The notes beneath the pieces were generated by a model that was given only the letters and a program-made list of their open reading frames with translations, did no database searches and was not told where the DNA came from. A stretch of DNA of 64,000 nt, taken from positions 124,001-188,000 of the forward strand of contig WGMM01000026.1 of NCBI GenBank assembly GCA_016125085.1, read 5' to 3'. The position numbers and the translations under genes were made by a program. Below are positions 1-8,847 of this stretch, in pieces; positions within the stretch are counted from its first letter, which is position 1; the number at the start of each line of letters is the position of its first letter. Origin of the DNA: a bacterium (GTDB taxonomy: Bacteria; Planctomycetota; Planctomycetia; Isosphaerales; Isosphaeraceae).

Positions 1-264
1 TTAATCCGAACGGAGAGAAACAATCTAACTCATGATGCAGAACTAAAATCCGATGCGACTCATCTAACCTACCATCTCAAACGCGTCATCGATCACCACA
101 TCCAATCACTTATATTCAACAGCCTAAATGTCGACTCGATTAACGAATACGCGGAAATTCTGGATCTTTCAACTGATACCAATATTTTGCAGAAGAAACG
201 TCGAATGATTCAAACCATGCTAAAGCGCGAATCTCTGCATAGCTCAACTAAACCACAACCTTGA
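1..264 (+). CDS. C-terminal fragment of an unidentified protein, cut by the window edge
   Basis: Frame 1 is open from the first base to a TGA at 262-264 and gives 87 residues with no start inside the window. The last 45 residues (around SINEYAEILDLS, then a basic stretch KKRRMIQTML) resemble the helix-turn-helix of a sigma-70 region 4, where a short helix, a turn and a recognition helix are followed by a basic tail. This is a visual resemblance only. The stretch is more AT-rich than the genes that follow. It could equally be the end of another DNA-binding protein. Confidence 0.45.
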   Translation, partial: LIRTERNNLTHDAELKSDATHLTYHLKRVIDHHIQSLIFNSLNVDSINEYAEILDLSTDTNILQKKRRMIQTMLKRESLHSSTKPQP

Positions 265-454
265 CTGAGACTGAATTCGATCATTTGTCTTGGAGCGATC
301 TTGCGAATCAGAAGTAGTCCATTTCAAGATTCCGCCTGAATCGGTTACGATGCCTCTTTGCGACGTGGCCGCCGGGCAAATGCCCCCCGGAAACGCATCG
401 CCACCATCAGCACGACAAAACGACACCGAACCAGCCCTCGAACCGATCACACCG

Positions 455-1888
455 ATGTCCGACAACCTCGCTTTCGACAATGTCCTCGTCACCCGGTATG
501 CCTCGAAGGCCATGAGCGGCCTGTGGTCGGCCCAAACCCGCTATGGCCTGTGGCGGCGGCTCTGGCTGTCGCTCGCCAGGGCCGAGAAGGATCTGGGCCT
601 GCCCATCACCGATGACCAGATCGCCGAACTGGCCGGGCACCTGGACGACATCGACTTCGCCGCCGTCGCCGCTTACGAGAAAAAGCTGCGGCACGATGTC
701 ATGGCCCACGTGCATGCTTATGGTGACGTCGCGCCCAAGGCCAGGCCCATCATTCACCTGGGTGCCACGAGCTGCTACGTCACCGACAACGGCGACCTGG
801 TGCAGCTGCGTGATGCCCTGAAGCTGGTGCGCGACACGCTCATCGGCGTGATCGACGCCATGGCCCGGTTCGCCGATCGCTGGAAGAATCAGCCTTGCCT
901 GGGCTATACGCACTATCAGCCGGCCCAGCTCGTGACCGTCGGCAAGCGGGCCACGCTGTGGTGCCAGGATCTGCTGATGGACCTGCAGGAAGTCGAGCGG
1001 CGCATCGCCGACCTGAAATTCCTGGGCGTGAAGGGCACGACGGGCACCCAGGCGAGCTTTCTGGCCCTGTTCGAAGGCGACGAGACGAAAGTCGTCGATC
1101 TGGAGAAACGGGTCGCCGGCGATTTCGGTTTCGACGCCGTATTGCCTGTCTCAGGGCAGACTTACACGCGCAAGATCGACTCGCAGATTCTCGGCACGCT
1201 CGGCCAACTGGCCGAAACGGCCCACAAGTTCGGGTCGGACATGCGGCTTTTGAGCCACGACCGCGAGCTGGACGAACCGTTCGAATCAGGCCAGATCGGC
1301 TCGTCGGCCATGGCGTACAAGAAGAACCCGATGCGGTCCGAACGGCTTTGCTCGCTGGCCAGGTTCGTGCTGAGCCTGCCCCAGGCCGCGGCGGCAACGG
1401 CGGCGACGCAGTGGCTGGAACGCACGCTGGACGATTCGGCCGTGCGCCGGCTGATCCTGCCCCAGGCCTTTCTGGCGACTGACGCCATGCTGCGGATCTA
1501 TCTGAATGTGGTGCCGGGGATTGTCGTGAATACGGCGATCATCGACCGTAACGTGCGCCGGGAGCTGCCCTTCATGGCGACGGAAAACCTGATGATGGCG
1601 GCCGTGAAGGCCGGTGCGGACAGGCAGGACGTGCATGAGGTGATCCGCGAGAAGTCGATCGAGGCGGTCACAGCCTACAAGGCCGGCGAAACCGGCGAGA
1701 TCGACTTGATGGACAAGCTGCGGGCGACACCGACATTTGCCGGTGTGGATCTGGACGCGGCCCTGAACCCGGCGGAATACGTTGGCCGATCGGCGCGGCA
1801 GGTGGATGATTTCATCGCCCGGGAAGTCGAGCCGGTGCGGAAGCGATATCCGCAATTGCTCAGCCAGTCGGCCGAACTGCATGTCTGA
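455..1888 (+). CDS. purB: Adenylosuccinate lyase, eukaryote-like type
   Basis: The product (477 aa) cleaves SAICAR and adenylosuccinate with release of fumarate, two steps of purine synthesis in the cytosol. The fumarate lyase signature is present as SSAMAYKKNPMRSE, with the mobile-loop serines at residues 283-284. RHDVMAHVHAYG and GATSCYVTDN carry the conserved substrate-binding histidine and threonine/serine residues. Length and line-by-line motifs (WLERTLDDSA, LPFMATENLMMA) match the animal/fungal ADSL type more closely than the shorter Bacillus type. The reading frame is open from 290, but homology starts near MSDNLAF, so ATG 455 is chosen; no clear ribosome site precedes it. Upstream 265-454 holds no gene. 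The identity is very secure and the start less so. Confidence 0.95.
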   Translation: MSDNLAFDNVLVTRYASKAMSGLWSAQTRYGLWRRLWLSLARAEKDLGLPITDDQIAELAGHLDDIDFAAVAAYEKKLRHDVMAHVHAYGDVAPKARPIIHLGATSCYVTDNGDLVQLRDALKLVRDTLIGVIDAMARFADRWKNQPCLGYTHYQPAQLVTVGKRATLWCQDLLMDLQEVERRIADLKFLGVKGTTGTQASFLALFEGDETKVVDLEKRVAGDFGFDAVLPVSGQTYTRKIDSQILGTLGQLAETAHKFGSDMRLLSHDRELDEPFESGQIGSSAMAYKKNPMRSERLCSLARFVLSLPQAAAATAATQWLERTLDDSAVRRLILPQAFLATDAMLRIYLNVVPGIVVNTAIIDRNVRRELPFMATENLMMAAVKAGADRQDVHEVIREKSIEAVTAYKAGETGEIDLMDKLRATPTFAGVDLDAALNPAEYVGRSARQVDDFIAREVEPVRKRYPQLLSQSAELHV

Positions 1889-1943
1889 CAGGCCGGAATA
1901 CGTCACTTCAGGAATCGCCTGATTGAGCGTTTCGGCCGATCCT

Positions 1944-2798
1944 TCAGCCGAACTCAGGCCCCAGGATGGCACAGACATCACCGGCAAGAGGTGGCGTCTC
2001 CCAGGGGCCTCGATACATTCGGGTAAGGTCGCGTGCGATGCGGAAGCCGCTGGCGTGCAGCAGTCGCCCTGCGAAGGGGTGATCGGAAGGTACATCGGCG
2101 ATCATCCGTGGCGCGGAGGACCGCCCCACAAGTGCTTCGAGAACCGCCGCCGCGCCAGTCGGTTCATCGGCGACCCAGGCCCCGATATGATCGGCCACCG
2201 TTCCCGGACGTGTCAGCCCGTAATCGGGCCGGGAAGCGCCGAGGGAAGAAACGACGAAACGTTCCGGCCGGGTTTCGACGAACGACCGGATCAGGGCCGA
2301 TCGGTCGGCGCCGAATACCTCGGAATCCTGGTCGAGCAATGATTTCAGGTCGATCGCGCCAGGCGTTCGACTTGGCGGTTCAGGCGCGATCGCCGAGGCT
2401 TGCCTGTTCCAGGCCCAGCGGTTCAATTCGGAACGCGCCCTGAATCCGAGTCGTTCGTAAAGCGGGCGGCCCATCGGCGTGGCGTCGAGCCCGATCGCCC
2501 GGATATCGCGCTTTTCAAGATCTTCAAGGGCGGCCTTCATCAGAGATTCGCCGATGCCCTGCCGCCGATGCGCCGGGTCAACCAGCATCATGCCGATCCA
2601 GGCAAGGCGCGTGCCATAGGCGATCGTCGTGACGGTGCCGACGACTTCCCCCGCGAATTCGGCCACGAAAGATCCCGTCGGATGCGAGGCCAGGAACCTG
2701 TGCCAGTCGGCCTCGGTCTGATTCCAGCCGGCGGTCGTTTTCAGGTGCATGCCCGCCGCGACGTCGTCCGCCGTCATGGTTCGAACATGAAACTTCAT
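1944..2798 (-). CDS. GNAT family N-acetyltransferase with two domains
   Basis: The protein has 284 aa. Residues about 1-140 form a GNAT fold: the acetyl-CoA binding motif is seen as VDPAHRRQGIGESLMKAAL, followed by the usual IGLDATPMGRPLYERLGF segment. The C-terminal half resembles the extra domain found in YitH-like acetyltransferases. The start ATG at 2798 is supported by GGAGG about eight bases upstream; the longer open frame to 2918 has no homology. The acyl acceptor is unknown. It lies convergent with purB, 55 bp away, and stands alone on its strand. Confidence 0.85.
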   Translation of the reverse strand: MKFHVRTMTADDVAAGMHLKTTAGWNQTEADWHRFLASHPTGSFVAEFAGEVVGTVTTIAYGTRLAWIGMMLVDPAHRRQGIGESLMKAALEDLEKRDIRAIGLDATPMGRPLYERLGFRARSELNRWAWNRQASAIAPEPPSRTPGAIDLKSLLDQDSEVFGADRSALIRSFVETRPERFVVSSLGASRPDYGLTRPGTVADHIGAWVADEPTGAAAVLEALVGRSSAPRMIADVPSDHPFAGRLLHASGFRIARDLTRMYRGPWETPPLAGDVCAILGPEFG

Positions 2799-2945
2799 GA
2801 CTGGACCTCCCGAAGCTCGAGAATCAGGAAATGCCCGTACCGCTTTCGCTTCTGTTATGCTGATCAAGACGCTTATCTGCGAAATCGACGGCCTGTTCGT
2901 ACGATACCTCTCAAACATAACCCATCGAATTCGGGAACGCAGGCC

Positions 2946-3079
2946 ATGTCTCGCTCGATCGCCACGTTATCGATCATCGCAAATTTGATCATGGCTTACT
3001 CTCAGGCTGAGGAGCGCCCAGGCTGAGACCCTGGCCGGAAAATCCGTGGTATTGGAGTTTCGATGGCAAGCCTGTTCTT
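2946..3079 (+). pseudogene. Frameshifted 5' end of the following glycoside-hydrolase-like gene
   Basis: An ATG at 2946 opens a short frame (MSRSIATLSIIANLIMAYS, then QAEERPG) that reads like a signal peptide and stops at 3024-3026. The next gene is in a different frame. Its conserved beginning (NPWYWSFDGKPVLLLGGS) can be read back to about 3041, upstream of any ATG, and an in-frame TGA at 3008-3010 blocks further extension. One missing or extra base between about 3011 and 3023 would join the two parts into one secreted protein. This could be a sequencing error or a real mutation. Confidence 0.5.
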
Positions 3080-4354
3080 TTGCTGGGCGGGAGCGATGAC
3101 GACAACCTGTTTCAGTGGCCGGCGGAAAAGCTGATTCCGCAACTGGACAGAATCGCGGCTGCGGGCGGCAACCTGATCCGCAACACGATGAGCGACCGGA
3201 AGGACAAAGGGTTCGAGATTTACGCCTTCGCACGGCGTGATGACGGAAAATACGATCTGGATCGCTGGAACGAGGAATATTGGGAAAGGTTCGAGCGTTT
3301 GCTGGCCGAGACGGCGAAGCGCGACATCTTCGTGCAGATCGAAATCTGGGACCGCTTCGACTATTCCGACTCAGGCACGGACCGCCGCTGGGGAAAGCAC
3401 CCCTATAACCCGGCCAACAACGTGAATTACACTGCCGAAGAATCAGGCCTGGCACGGGAATATCCGGATCATCCCGGCACGAATCGGCAACCGTTTTTCT
3501 TCACCACACCGTACCAGCGGAACGATCGCATCGTCCTGAAATACCAGGAAAAGTTCGTGCGCCGGATGCTCGATCATTCGCTGAAGTATGACCACGTGCT
3601 TTACTGCATGGACAACGAAACCAGCGGCGAGGAAGCCTGGAGCCGCTACTGGGCCGAATTCGTGCGGGATCGTGCCCGGGAAAAGAACAAAACGGTCTTC
3701 CTTACCGAGATGTGGTACGACTGGAACCTGGCCGCCGAACGCCACAAGCGCACCTTCGACCATCCGGAACTCTATGGCTTCGTCGACGTCAGCCAGAATA
3801 ACCACAACAAAGGCAGCGATCACTGGACCAATTTCCTCAAAGTGCGCGATTCCCTGAAGGAGAAGCCGCGGCCGATCGACTCGATCAAAACCTGCGGAGC
3901 GACGGGTAACAAGTTCGGCGATACGGATCAGGATGGCATCGAAAGGTTCATGAAGCAAATTCTGGCCGGAGCGGCCGCGGCCAGGTTCCATCGTCCCGAT
4001 TCGGGCCTCGGAATCAATGACAAGGCGGTCGCCGCCATCAGATCCGTTCGGCTGCTGGAAGCCATCGTCCCGCTCTGGTCACTGGAAATGAAGTCGGGTT
4101 TCCTGAGAGGTGATTCGCACCTGAACGCTTACGCGGCAGGGATGTTCGTGACGGGGGTCGTCGTATTTTTACCGCAAAATGACTCCGTAACCATGGACCT
4201 TCGGGCATTTTCAGGCAAGTTGAATCTTCACTGGATCGATATCGATCGAGGCGTTGCGAAACCGGTCGAATCGATACAATCCAATCGAGTACTTAATCTG
4301 AAGGCCCCAGCGAAGGGAAACTGGCTTATTGCGATCGTCAGACCTGCATCTTGA
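3080..4354 (+). CDS. Glycoside-hydrolase-like (TIM-barrel) protein, probably secreted
   Basis: This 424-residue frame begins at a TTG only because no ATG is available; similarity to the rest of the protein starts about 13 codons earlier. It resembles planctomycete proteins with a cellulase/GH5-like barrel. The segment GKYDLDRWNEEYWERFERLL matches such barrels, and two carboxylates in DNETSGEEAW and LTEMWYDW sit where barrel glycosidases place the acid/base and the nucleophile. FFFTTPYQRND and DVSQNNHNKGSDHW are also conserved-looking. The C-terminal 80 residues look like a small beta domain. No substrate can be assigned. It is functional only if the upstream frameshift is not real. Confidence 0.75.
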   Translation: MLGGSDDDNLFQWPAEKLIPQLDRIAAAGGNLIRNTMSDRKDKGFEIYAFARRDDGKYDLDRWNEEYWERFERLLAETAKRDIFVQIEIWDRFDYSDSGTDRRWGKHPYNPANNVNYTAEESGLAREYPDHPGTNRQPFFFTTPYQRNDRIVLKYQEKFVRRMLDHSLKYDHVLYCMDNETSGEEAWSRYWAEFVRDRAREKNKTVFLTEMWYDWNLAAERHKRTFDHPELYGFVDVSQNNHNKGSDHWTNFLKVRDSLKEKPRPIDSIKTCGATGNKFGDTDQDGIERFMKQILAGAAAARFHRPDSGLGINDKAVAAIRSVRLLEAIVPLWSLEMKSGFLRGDSHLNAYAAGMFVTGVVVFLPQNDSVTMDLRAFSGKLNLHWIDIDRGVAKPVESIQSNRVLNLKAPAKGNWLIAIVRPAS

Positions 4355-4610
4355 AGCCATCCTCCGGGTTTCGCGGATCATTCGCCGAAGCGAATTCCCC
4401 GTGTCGACGGAGTCGCAAGCCATGCCGCTCTCTCGCCGCGGTTCGTCTGGTTCCCGTCTTACCAATGGCAAAGCCAGGCAATTTCGCCCCTGGCACCGAT
4501 TCGATCGTGTCCTGTGTGCAAAATTCGTGGGAATGACGTATAAGTCAATGTGAGAGATCGCGCAATAGAGCGACCGACGACGACCGATTGCCTGCCGAGG
4601 TTTGCCGCCG

Positions 4611-5390
4611 ATGCCGTCCAAGTCGATCAAGACCCTCGTCCGCGAACTGATCGAACGATCCGATAGCGGTTATCGATTCCTCCTGCGCCGGAGAACCGGG
4701 GCAAGAGGTCCGTTCGGAACACCTCAGGCACCCTGGCCCTGCGCCGTACTGAAGTCCCAGCGGCAAGTGGACGAAGCCATGGATCAGGTTCGGCGGCTGG
4801 GCCTGCCGCCACTGTCCATCGACGCCAAGAACTGGGATTCTCTGGCAGCCCTTCATGCGATTCTGGCCGAGACGAAACCGGCTGACCCGATCTTCGACGC
4901 CGGCGGCGACTGGAACTCGGTCATTCTGCCCTGGCTGGCCCTTTACGGCTACGAAGACCTGGTGATGGGCAATCTCGAATTCGAAGGCGAACATAAACGC
5001 GGCCCGATCACGTTCGAATACGCCGACCTGACCGCGACGAAACATCCGGACGACCATTTCGCAGCTGCCACGTGCCTGAGCGTGATCGAACATGGCGTGC
5101 CGCTCGAGGCCTATTTCCGCGAGATGGCCCGCATCATCCGCCGCGGCGGATTGCTGATCACATCGACCGATTACTTCGAAACGCCGATGGACACGCACGG
5201 GGCCAGGGCTTACGGAGCCCCCGTGCATGTTTTTTCCCGTGCCGAGATCGAAGCGGCCCTGAGACTTGCCGATTCGTTCGGCTTCGAACTGGTGGCCCCG
5301 CTGGAACTCGATTCGCCGGAAGCGGTCGTCGCCTGGCCGGAGCACGGCCTGCGTTACACCTTCATCGTGTTCACGTTACGAAAACGGTAA
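4611..5390 (+). CDS. SAM-dependent methyltransferase-like protein
   Basis: A 259-residue protein. The first glycine-rich motif reads IFDAGGDWNSVILPWL (about residues 93-108). The later motif FAAATCLSVIEHGVPLEAYF and ARIIRRGGLLITSTDYF correspond to motifs II and III of class I methyltransferases. ATG 4611 is preferred because GAGG lies ten bases upstream; a TTG at 4602 would add three residues. The substrate is unknown. It lies 168 bp upstream of the DsbD-type gene in the same direction and may share a transcript. Confidence 0.75.
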   Translation: MPSKSIKTLVRELIERSDSGYRFLLRRRTGARGPFGTPQAPWPCAVLKSQRQVDEAMDQVRRLGLPPLSIDAKNWDSLAALHAILAETKPADPIFDAGGDWNSVILPWLALYGYEDLVMGNLEFEGEHKRGPITFEYADLTATKHPDDHFAAATCLSVIEHGVPLEAYFREMARIIRRGGLLITSTDYFETPMDTHGARAYGAPVHVFSRAEIEAALRLADSFGFELVAPLELDSPEAVVAWPEHGLRYTFIVFTLRKR

Positions 5391-5558
5391 GGTTGAGGCA
5401 GCGGCTTTCTTATGGTCTGGATCGAATCCGGAATGCCGGCGTGATCGACGCCGCGGCAGCTTGCCTCGATGGCTGTGGCGGATTACGATGAACGCATGAG
5501 TCAAAAGTCCAATTCGGGAGCGAATTCCCACATGTCAGGCGCGGATCGAGGCATCGCC

Positions 5559-7790
5559 ATGAGACCCCTGCTCTTCCTTTGGTTCGGGCTGATCGCGGCA
5601 TGGTTGCCGGCAGCGTCGCCCGTGATTGGCCAGGAGGCGGCTCCCGCGAAGAAGGATTCGAGCGTCCGGCTTCAGCCGAAGTCGCTGACCTGGAAGACGA
5701 AAGTCGAACCCGCCACGGCTAAGCCGGGCGACACCGTGAAGCTCACCCTCTCAGCCGAACTTCAACCCGGCTGGCACCTTTACAAGCTCACGAAGACCCA
5801 GCCGGAAAGCGGCCCGAGGCAGACGGAGCTCGACTTTTTCGAGAAAAGCGGCCTGGAACCGGCCGGCGATTGGACAGCTTCGAAGCCCCTGAAAAAGTCG
5901 AAAGAGGCGGCCTTCCCTGAACTCGAATTCGTCGAATACTGGGACGGGTCGATCGATTTTTCGATCGACCTGAAAGTGCCGGCCAACGCCGCGAACGGCG
6001 AGAAATCGCTGAAAGTTCAGGCCTACTACCAGCTTTGCAACGATTCGAACTGTTCGATCCCGGGCCGTTGGACTTTACCGGCCGCGAAGCTGACGATCAC
6101 GGGCGGCCAGGCGGCTGCCAATGCCGAAGGCCCTGCTGCTGCAAAGGTTGCGGCAGCTCCCGCCGTTGCGGAACCTGCGAAGACTTCCGAACCCGCCGCG
6201 CCGGCGGTCGTCGAAGCGGCCCCGGAACGCCCGCAAGCCGAGAAGCCGGCCACTGCGACCGCAGTCGCGGAAGCGCCGGCGACGGCACCCGCGGAAGTCT
6301 CCGAAGTTCAGAAAAGCCTTGACGAAGGCCTGATTCCGTTCCTGCTCGTCTGTGCCGGTGGCGGGCTGGTGGCCCTGATCATGCCGTGCGTGTGGCCCAT
6401 GGTGCCCGTGACGGTCAACTTCTTCGTGAAGCAGGGCCAGCACGGCGGCGGAGCGCAGAAACTCGCCGTCGCCTATTGCCTGGCCATCATCGGTATCTTC
6501 ACGATGGTCGGAGTGGCGTTTTCGGCCTTTTTCGGGGCCGCATCGCTGCAGACGATCGCGAATCATCCGAAGCTGAATCTCTCGATCGCGATCCTGTTTT
6601 TCGCTTTCGGGCTCTCTCTCCTGGGCCTGTTCGAAATCCGCCTGCCGAACTTCCTCCTGAACGCCTCAGCCAAGGGCGAAGGCCAGGGCGGGCTGGTGGG
6701 TGTGATGTTCATGGCCGCAACGCTGACGATCACAAGCTTCACCTGCACGTTCCCGGTCGTGGGCGGACTGCTGGTGATGGCTTCGAAGGGCAGCTATCTC
6801 TATCCTGTCATGGGGCTTGCGACATTCGCAACGGTCATCGCCATTCCGTTCTTCCTGCTGGCGCTTTCGCCTTCCCTCCTGGCGAAAATGCCCCGGGGCG
6901 GCGACTGGATGAACACGGTCAAGACGGTCGGCGGCCTGGTGGAAATCGGCGCGGCGTTCAAGTTCCTCAACACGGCGGAAATCGCTTACACGGTACCTGA
7001 AGAGGCCTGGTTCGATGCCCAGACCGTGCTTTCGATCTGGGTCGTACTGGCCGCGGTATGCGGGCTATACCTGCTCGGCTTTTTCCGCACCGACCACGAT
7101 TACGAGGAGCCGAAAGTCGGCCCTGGCCGGATGATTTTCGGATGCTCGTTCCTGTTTCTCGCTCTGTACATGGCCCCGGCCCTGTTCGGTCGGCCGCCGC
7201 AAAGCCAGATCTATTCACGCCTGATCGTCGGCATTCTTCCGCCCGATGCTGGTGAACTGGCCGCCGGCAATTTCGCCGTGGCGGGCAACGGTGAAGGGGC
7301 TGGCAGCGGCCATGGGACGAAGGCGACTTCGCCCGATCCGCAAGTGGCCCTGACGCAGCAGACGAGCTTTCATGGCGTCGTCTGGGGCTTCAGTCTGGAT
7401 CAGGCAAAAGCTCGGGCGAAGGCTGAGAAAAAGCCGATCCTGATCGACTTCACGGGCGTCAACTGTGCCAATTGCCGGCTGATGGAGCAGCGGGTGCTGC
7501 CCAGGCCGGAAGTCGTCGACCTGATGAAGAATTTCGTCACTGTGCAGATTTATACCGACATCGTACCGATCCCGTCGATCACTCCGGCTCAGCGGCTGGA
7601 ACTGGCCCAGGCCAATCAGGAGTTGCTGATCGACATCGCCCAGGAGGCGACCAACCCGATCTATGTGGTGATGGATCCGGACGGAAACGTGCTGGAACGG
7701 GTCGGGGGCTACAATGAACCTGCGGCCTTCGTAGCGTTCCTGAACAGGGCTCTCGGCAAATACGCCCCGACGAAAATGGCTTCGAACTGA
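5559..7790 (+). CDS. dsbD: Thiol:disulfide interchange protein, DsbD family
   Basis: A 743-residue protein that passes electrons from cytoplasmic thioredoxin across the inner membrane to periplasmic thiol proteins. There is a signal peptide at residues 1-25. Next comes a DsbD N-terminal domain with its cysteine pair C160/C165 (LCNDSNC), then an Ala/Pro/Glu-rich linker. The multi-helix transmembrane domain carries C277 (IMPCVWPMVP) and C396 (SFTCTFPVVG). The C-terminal thioredoxin domain has the CxxC C636-A-N-C639. All three redox pairs expected of DsbD are therefore present. The start at ATG 5559 gives a signal peptide at the very N-terminus and has GAGG upstream; the frame is open from 5469. 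A hairpin follows the stop. Confidence 0.93.
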   Translation: MRPLLFLWFGLIAAWLPAASPVIGQEAAPAKKDSSVRLQPKSLTWKTKVEPATAKPGDTVKLTLSAELQPGWHLYKLTKTQPESGPRQTELDFFEKSGLEPAGDWTASKPLKKSKEAAFPELEFVEYWDGSIDFSIDLKVPANAANGEKSLKVQAYYQLCNDSNCSIPGRWTLPAAKLTITGGQAAANAEGPAAAKVAAAPAVAEPAKTSEPAAPAVVEAAPERPQAEKPATATAVAEAPATAPAEVSEVQKSLDEGLIPFLLVCAGGGLVALIMPCVWPMVPVTVNFFVKQGQHGGGAQKLAVAYCLAIIGIFTMVGVAFSAFFGAASLQTIANHPKLNLSIAILFFAFGLSLLGLFEIRLPNFLLNASAKGEGQGGLVGVMFMAATLTITSFTCTFPVVGGLLVMASKGSYLYPVMGLATFATVIAIPFFLLALSPSLLAKMPRGGDWMNTVKTVGGLVEIGAAFKFLNTAEIAYTVPEEAWFDAQTVLSIWVVLAAVCGLYLLGFFRTDHDYEEPKVGPGRMIFGCSFLFLALYMAPALFGRPPQSQIYSRLIVGILPPDAGELAAGNFAVAGNGEGAGSGHGTKATSPDPQVALTQQTSFHGVVWGFSLDQAKARAKAEKKPILIDFTGVNCANCRLMEQRVLPRPEVVDLMKNFVTVQIYTDIVPIPSITPAQRLELAQANQELLIDIAQEATNPIYVVMDPDGNVLERVGGYNEPAAFVAFLNRALGKYAPTKMASN

Positions 7791-7819
7791 GGCGAATTTC
7801 CTCGGACGGATAGGAACTT

Positions 7820-7852
7820 GCCGCCACATTCACTTAAAGGGAACGTGGCGGC
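7820..7852. terminator. Bidirectional hairpin terminator between dsbD and the convergent gene
   Basis: GCCGCCACATTC (7820-7831) and GAACGTGGCGGC (7841-7852) form a 12-position stem with one A-C mismatch on the plus strand, which becomes a G-U pair on the minus strand. The loop is nine bases. Only three T follow on the plus strand. Its position between two convergent gene ends fits a shared terminator. Confidence 0.65.
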
Positions 7853-7861
7853 TTTCGAGCA

Positions 7862-8302
7862 TCAATCCGCGCTGGCTTCGGCTGGCCCGGCGACGAGTTC
7901 GAGGCTGATTTCCATCAGCACTTCGGGCGTGCTGTCGTGGAATTTCAGATCCCGGCGTCGCAGGCCGTCGTCAAGGTGCATGGCGAATTCGAACATTTCA
8001 GGCGAATCGATGCGCCAGGCGACTTCGGCCAGTTGGGGCGGAGAAAGCTCCGCCAGGCCGCAGCCGAGCCGGTCGAGTTCGACTTCGAGCCTGAGTGCAA
8101 TTTCCCGAAGGTGGTCGTGCGAATGGCGTGAACCGCCCATGACGGTACCGTTGGGGAGCCGGGTGACACGTCGGACCGAATCGGCCTGGTCGGAAGCGAG
8201 ACCCACCAGAGATGCACGAAGCGGACGAGGACGCCGGAGCGGCTCATTGATCATAGCGAATGCCCTTCGATACGGTCCGAAAAGCGGCGTTCCGCGGGCC
8301 AT
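7862..8302 (-). CDS. Conserved hypothetical protein, possibly 5'-frameshifted
   Basis: A 146-residue frame. I do not recognise a family. The C-terminal half (LSPPQLAEVAWRIDSPEMFE) is alpha-helical and acidic. The ATG at 8302 is preceded in the same frame by codons for ARCPICGRKLV, a zinc-knuckle-like CPxCG, back to a stop about 100 bases upstream without a start codon. That suggests the true N-terminus lies in the adjoining frame (8303-8481), which carries the partner motif RCPEGC. Either the gene starts at 8302 without the zinc knuckle or a base has been gained or lost near 8370. Confidence 0.55.
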   Translation of the reverse strand: MARGTPLFGPYRRAFAMINEPLRRPRPLRASLVGLASDQADSVRRVTRLPNGTVMGGSRHSHDHLREIALRLEVELDRLGCGLAELSPPQLAEVAWRIDSPEMFEFAMHLDDGLRRRDLKFHDSTPEVLMEISLELVAGPAEASAD

Positions 8303-8481
8303 GACAAGCTTGCGTCCGCAAATGGGACACCTGGCCGGGCCGGGGAGACAACAGGCACGCCGCCTTGAACAGAAACCAGTATCGGTCGACCGGTCAAAGG
8401 GTCATCACAGCCCTCGGGGCATCTCGGTCGATGTGCGTCGTCAACCGCGTTACGACCCGCCCAGGGCGTCACGAACGGCAC
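8303..8481 (-). pseudogene. Probable frameshifted N-terminus of the 7862-8302 gene
   Basis: A GTG at 8481 opens a frame overlapping the end of the preceding small gene by 32 bases. It encodes RCPEGCDDPLTGRP before becoming an apparent shadow of the next gene. The matching half CPICGRKL sits in another frame just before 8302. Together they would make a CxxxC...CxxC zinc ribbon at the N-terminus of one protein. This is inference from motif pairing only. Confidence 0.35.
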
Positions 8482-8704
8482 CTCTTGCCACGCGATATGC
8501 CGTCCGAATCGTCATGGCCCGACCTTCGATCTGGTCTTCGCTGTAAAGTCTGCCCTCGGAAGTCGGCAGACCAGCCAGGGCGAGGGTCAGCGGCAGCAGT
8601 TCGAGGAACTGGGCATAACGCTTCTGGAGTTCGGCGGCGGAAGGCTCGGCCGCTGCGGGTGTCGGGCTCGGCTGGGAGAAGTCGCCGGCGGAATCGGTGC
8701 TCAT
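8450..8704 (-). CDS. Small conserved hypothetical protein
   Basis: An 84-residue protein with a Pro/Ala-rich start and a helical core around FLELLPLTLALAGLPTSEGR and EDQIEGRAMTIRTAYRVA. Small proteins of this appearance occur in planctomycetes, but I know no function. It lies immediately upstream of, and slightly overlaps, the damaged zinc-knuckle gene on the same strand, so the two are probably one operon. There is no signal peptide and no clear membrane segment. Confidence 0.65.
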   Translation of the reverse strand: MSTDSAGDFSQPSPTPAAAEPSAAELQKRYAQFLELLPLTLALAGLPTSEGRLYSEDQIEGRAMTIRTAYRVARGAVRDALGGS

Positions 8705-8809
8705 GATACGATCCTGTATCTACTCGGAAAACGCCACGGGAAATCGGACCGAACAGGTTGGGAGTGCCGTTTCTGGCCGCATAACCGCACGGCTCGCCGG
8801 GACTTGAAG

Positions 8810-8839
8810 TTGACAAAACCCCGGTTTTCGGCCTAGAAT
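8810..8839 (+). promoter_or_regulatory. Sigma-70-type promoter of the DEAD-box helicase gene
   Basis: TTGACA (8810-8815), 18 bases, then TAGAAT (8834-8839). The predicted transcription start is near 8846, only about two bases before the ATG at 8848. The message would therefore be leaderless if that ATG is used, or translation starts at ATG 8914. Confidence 0.65.
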
Positions 8840-8847
8840 GACACTAC

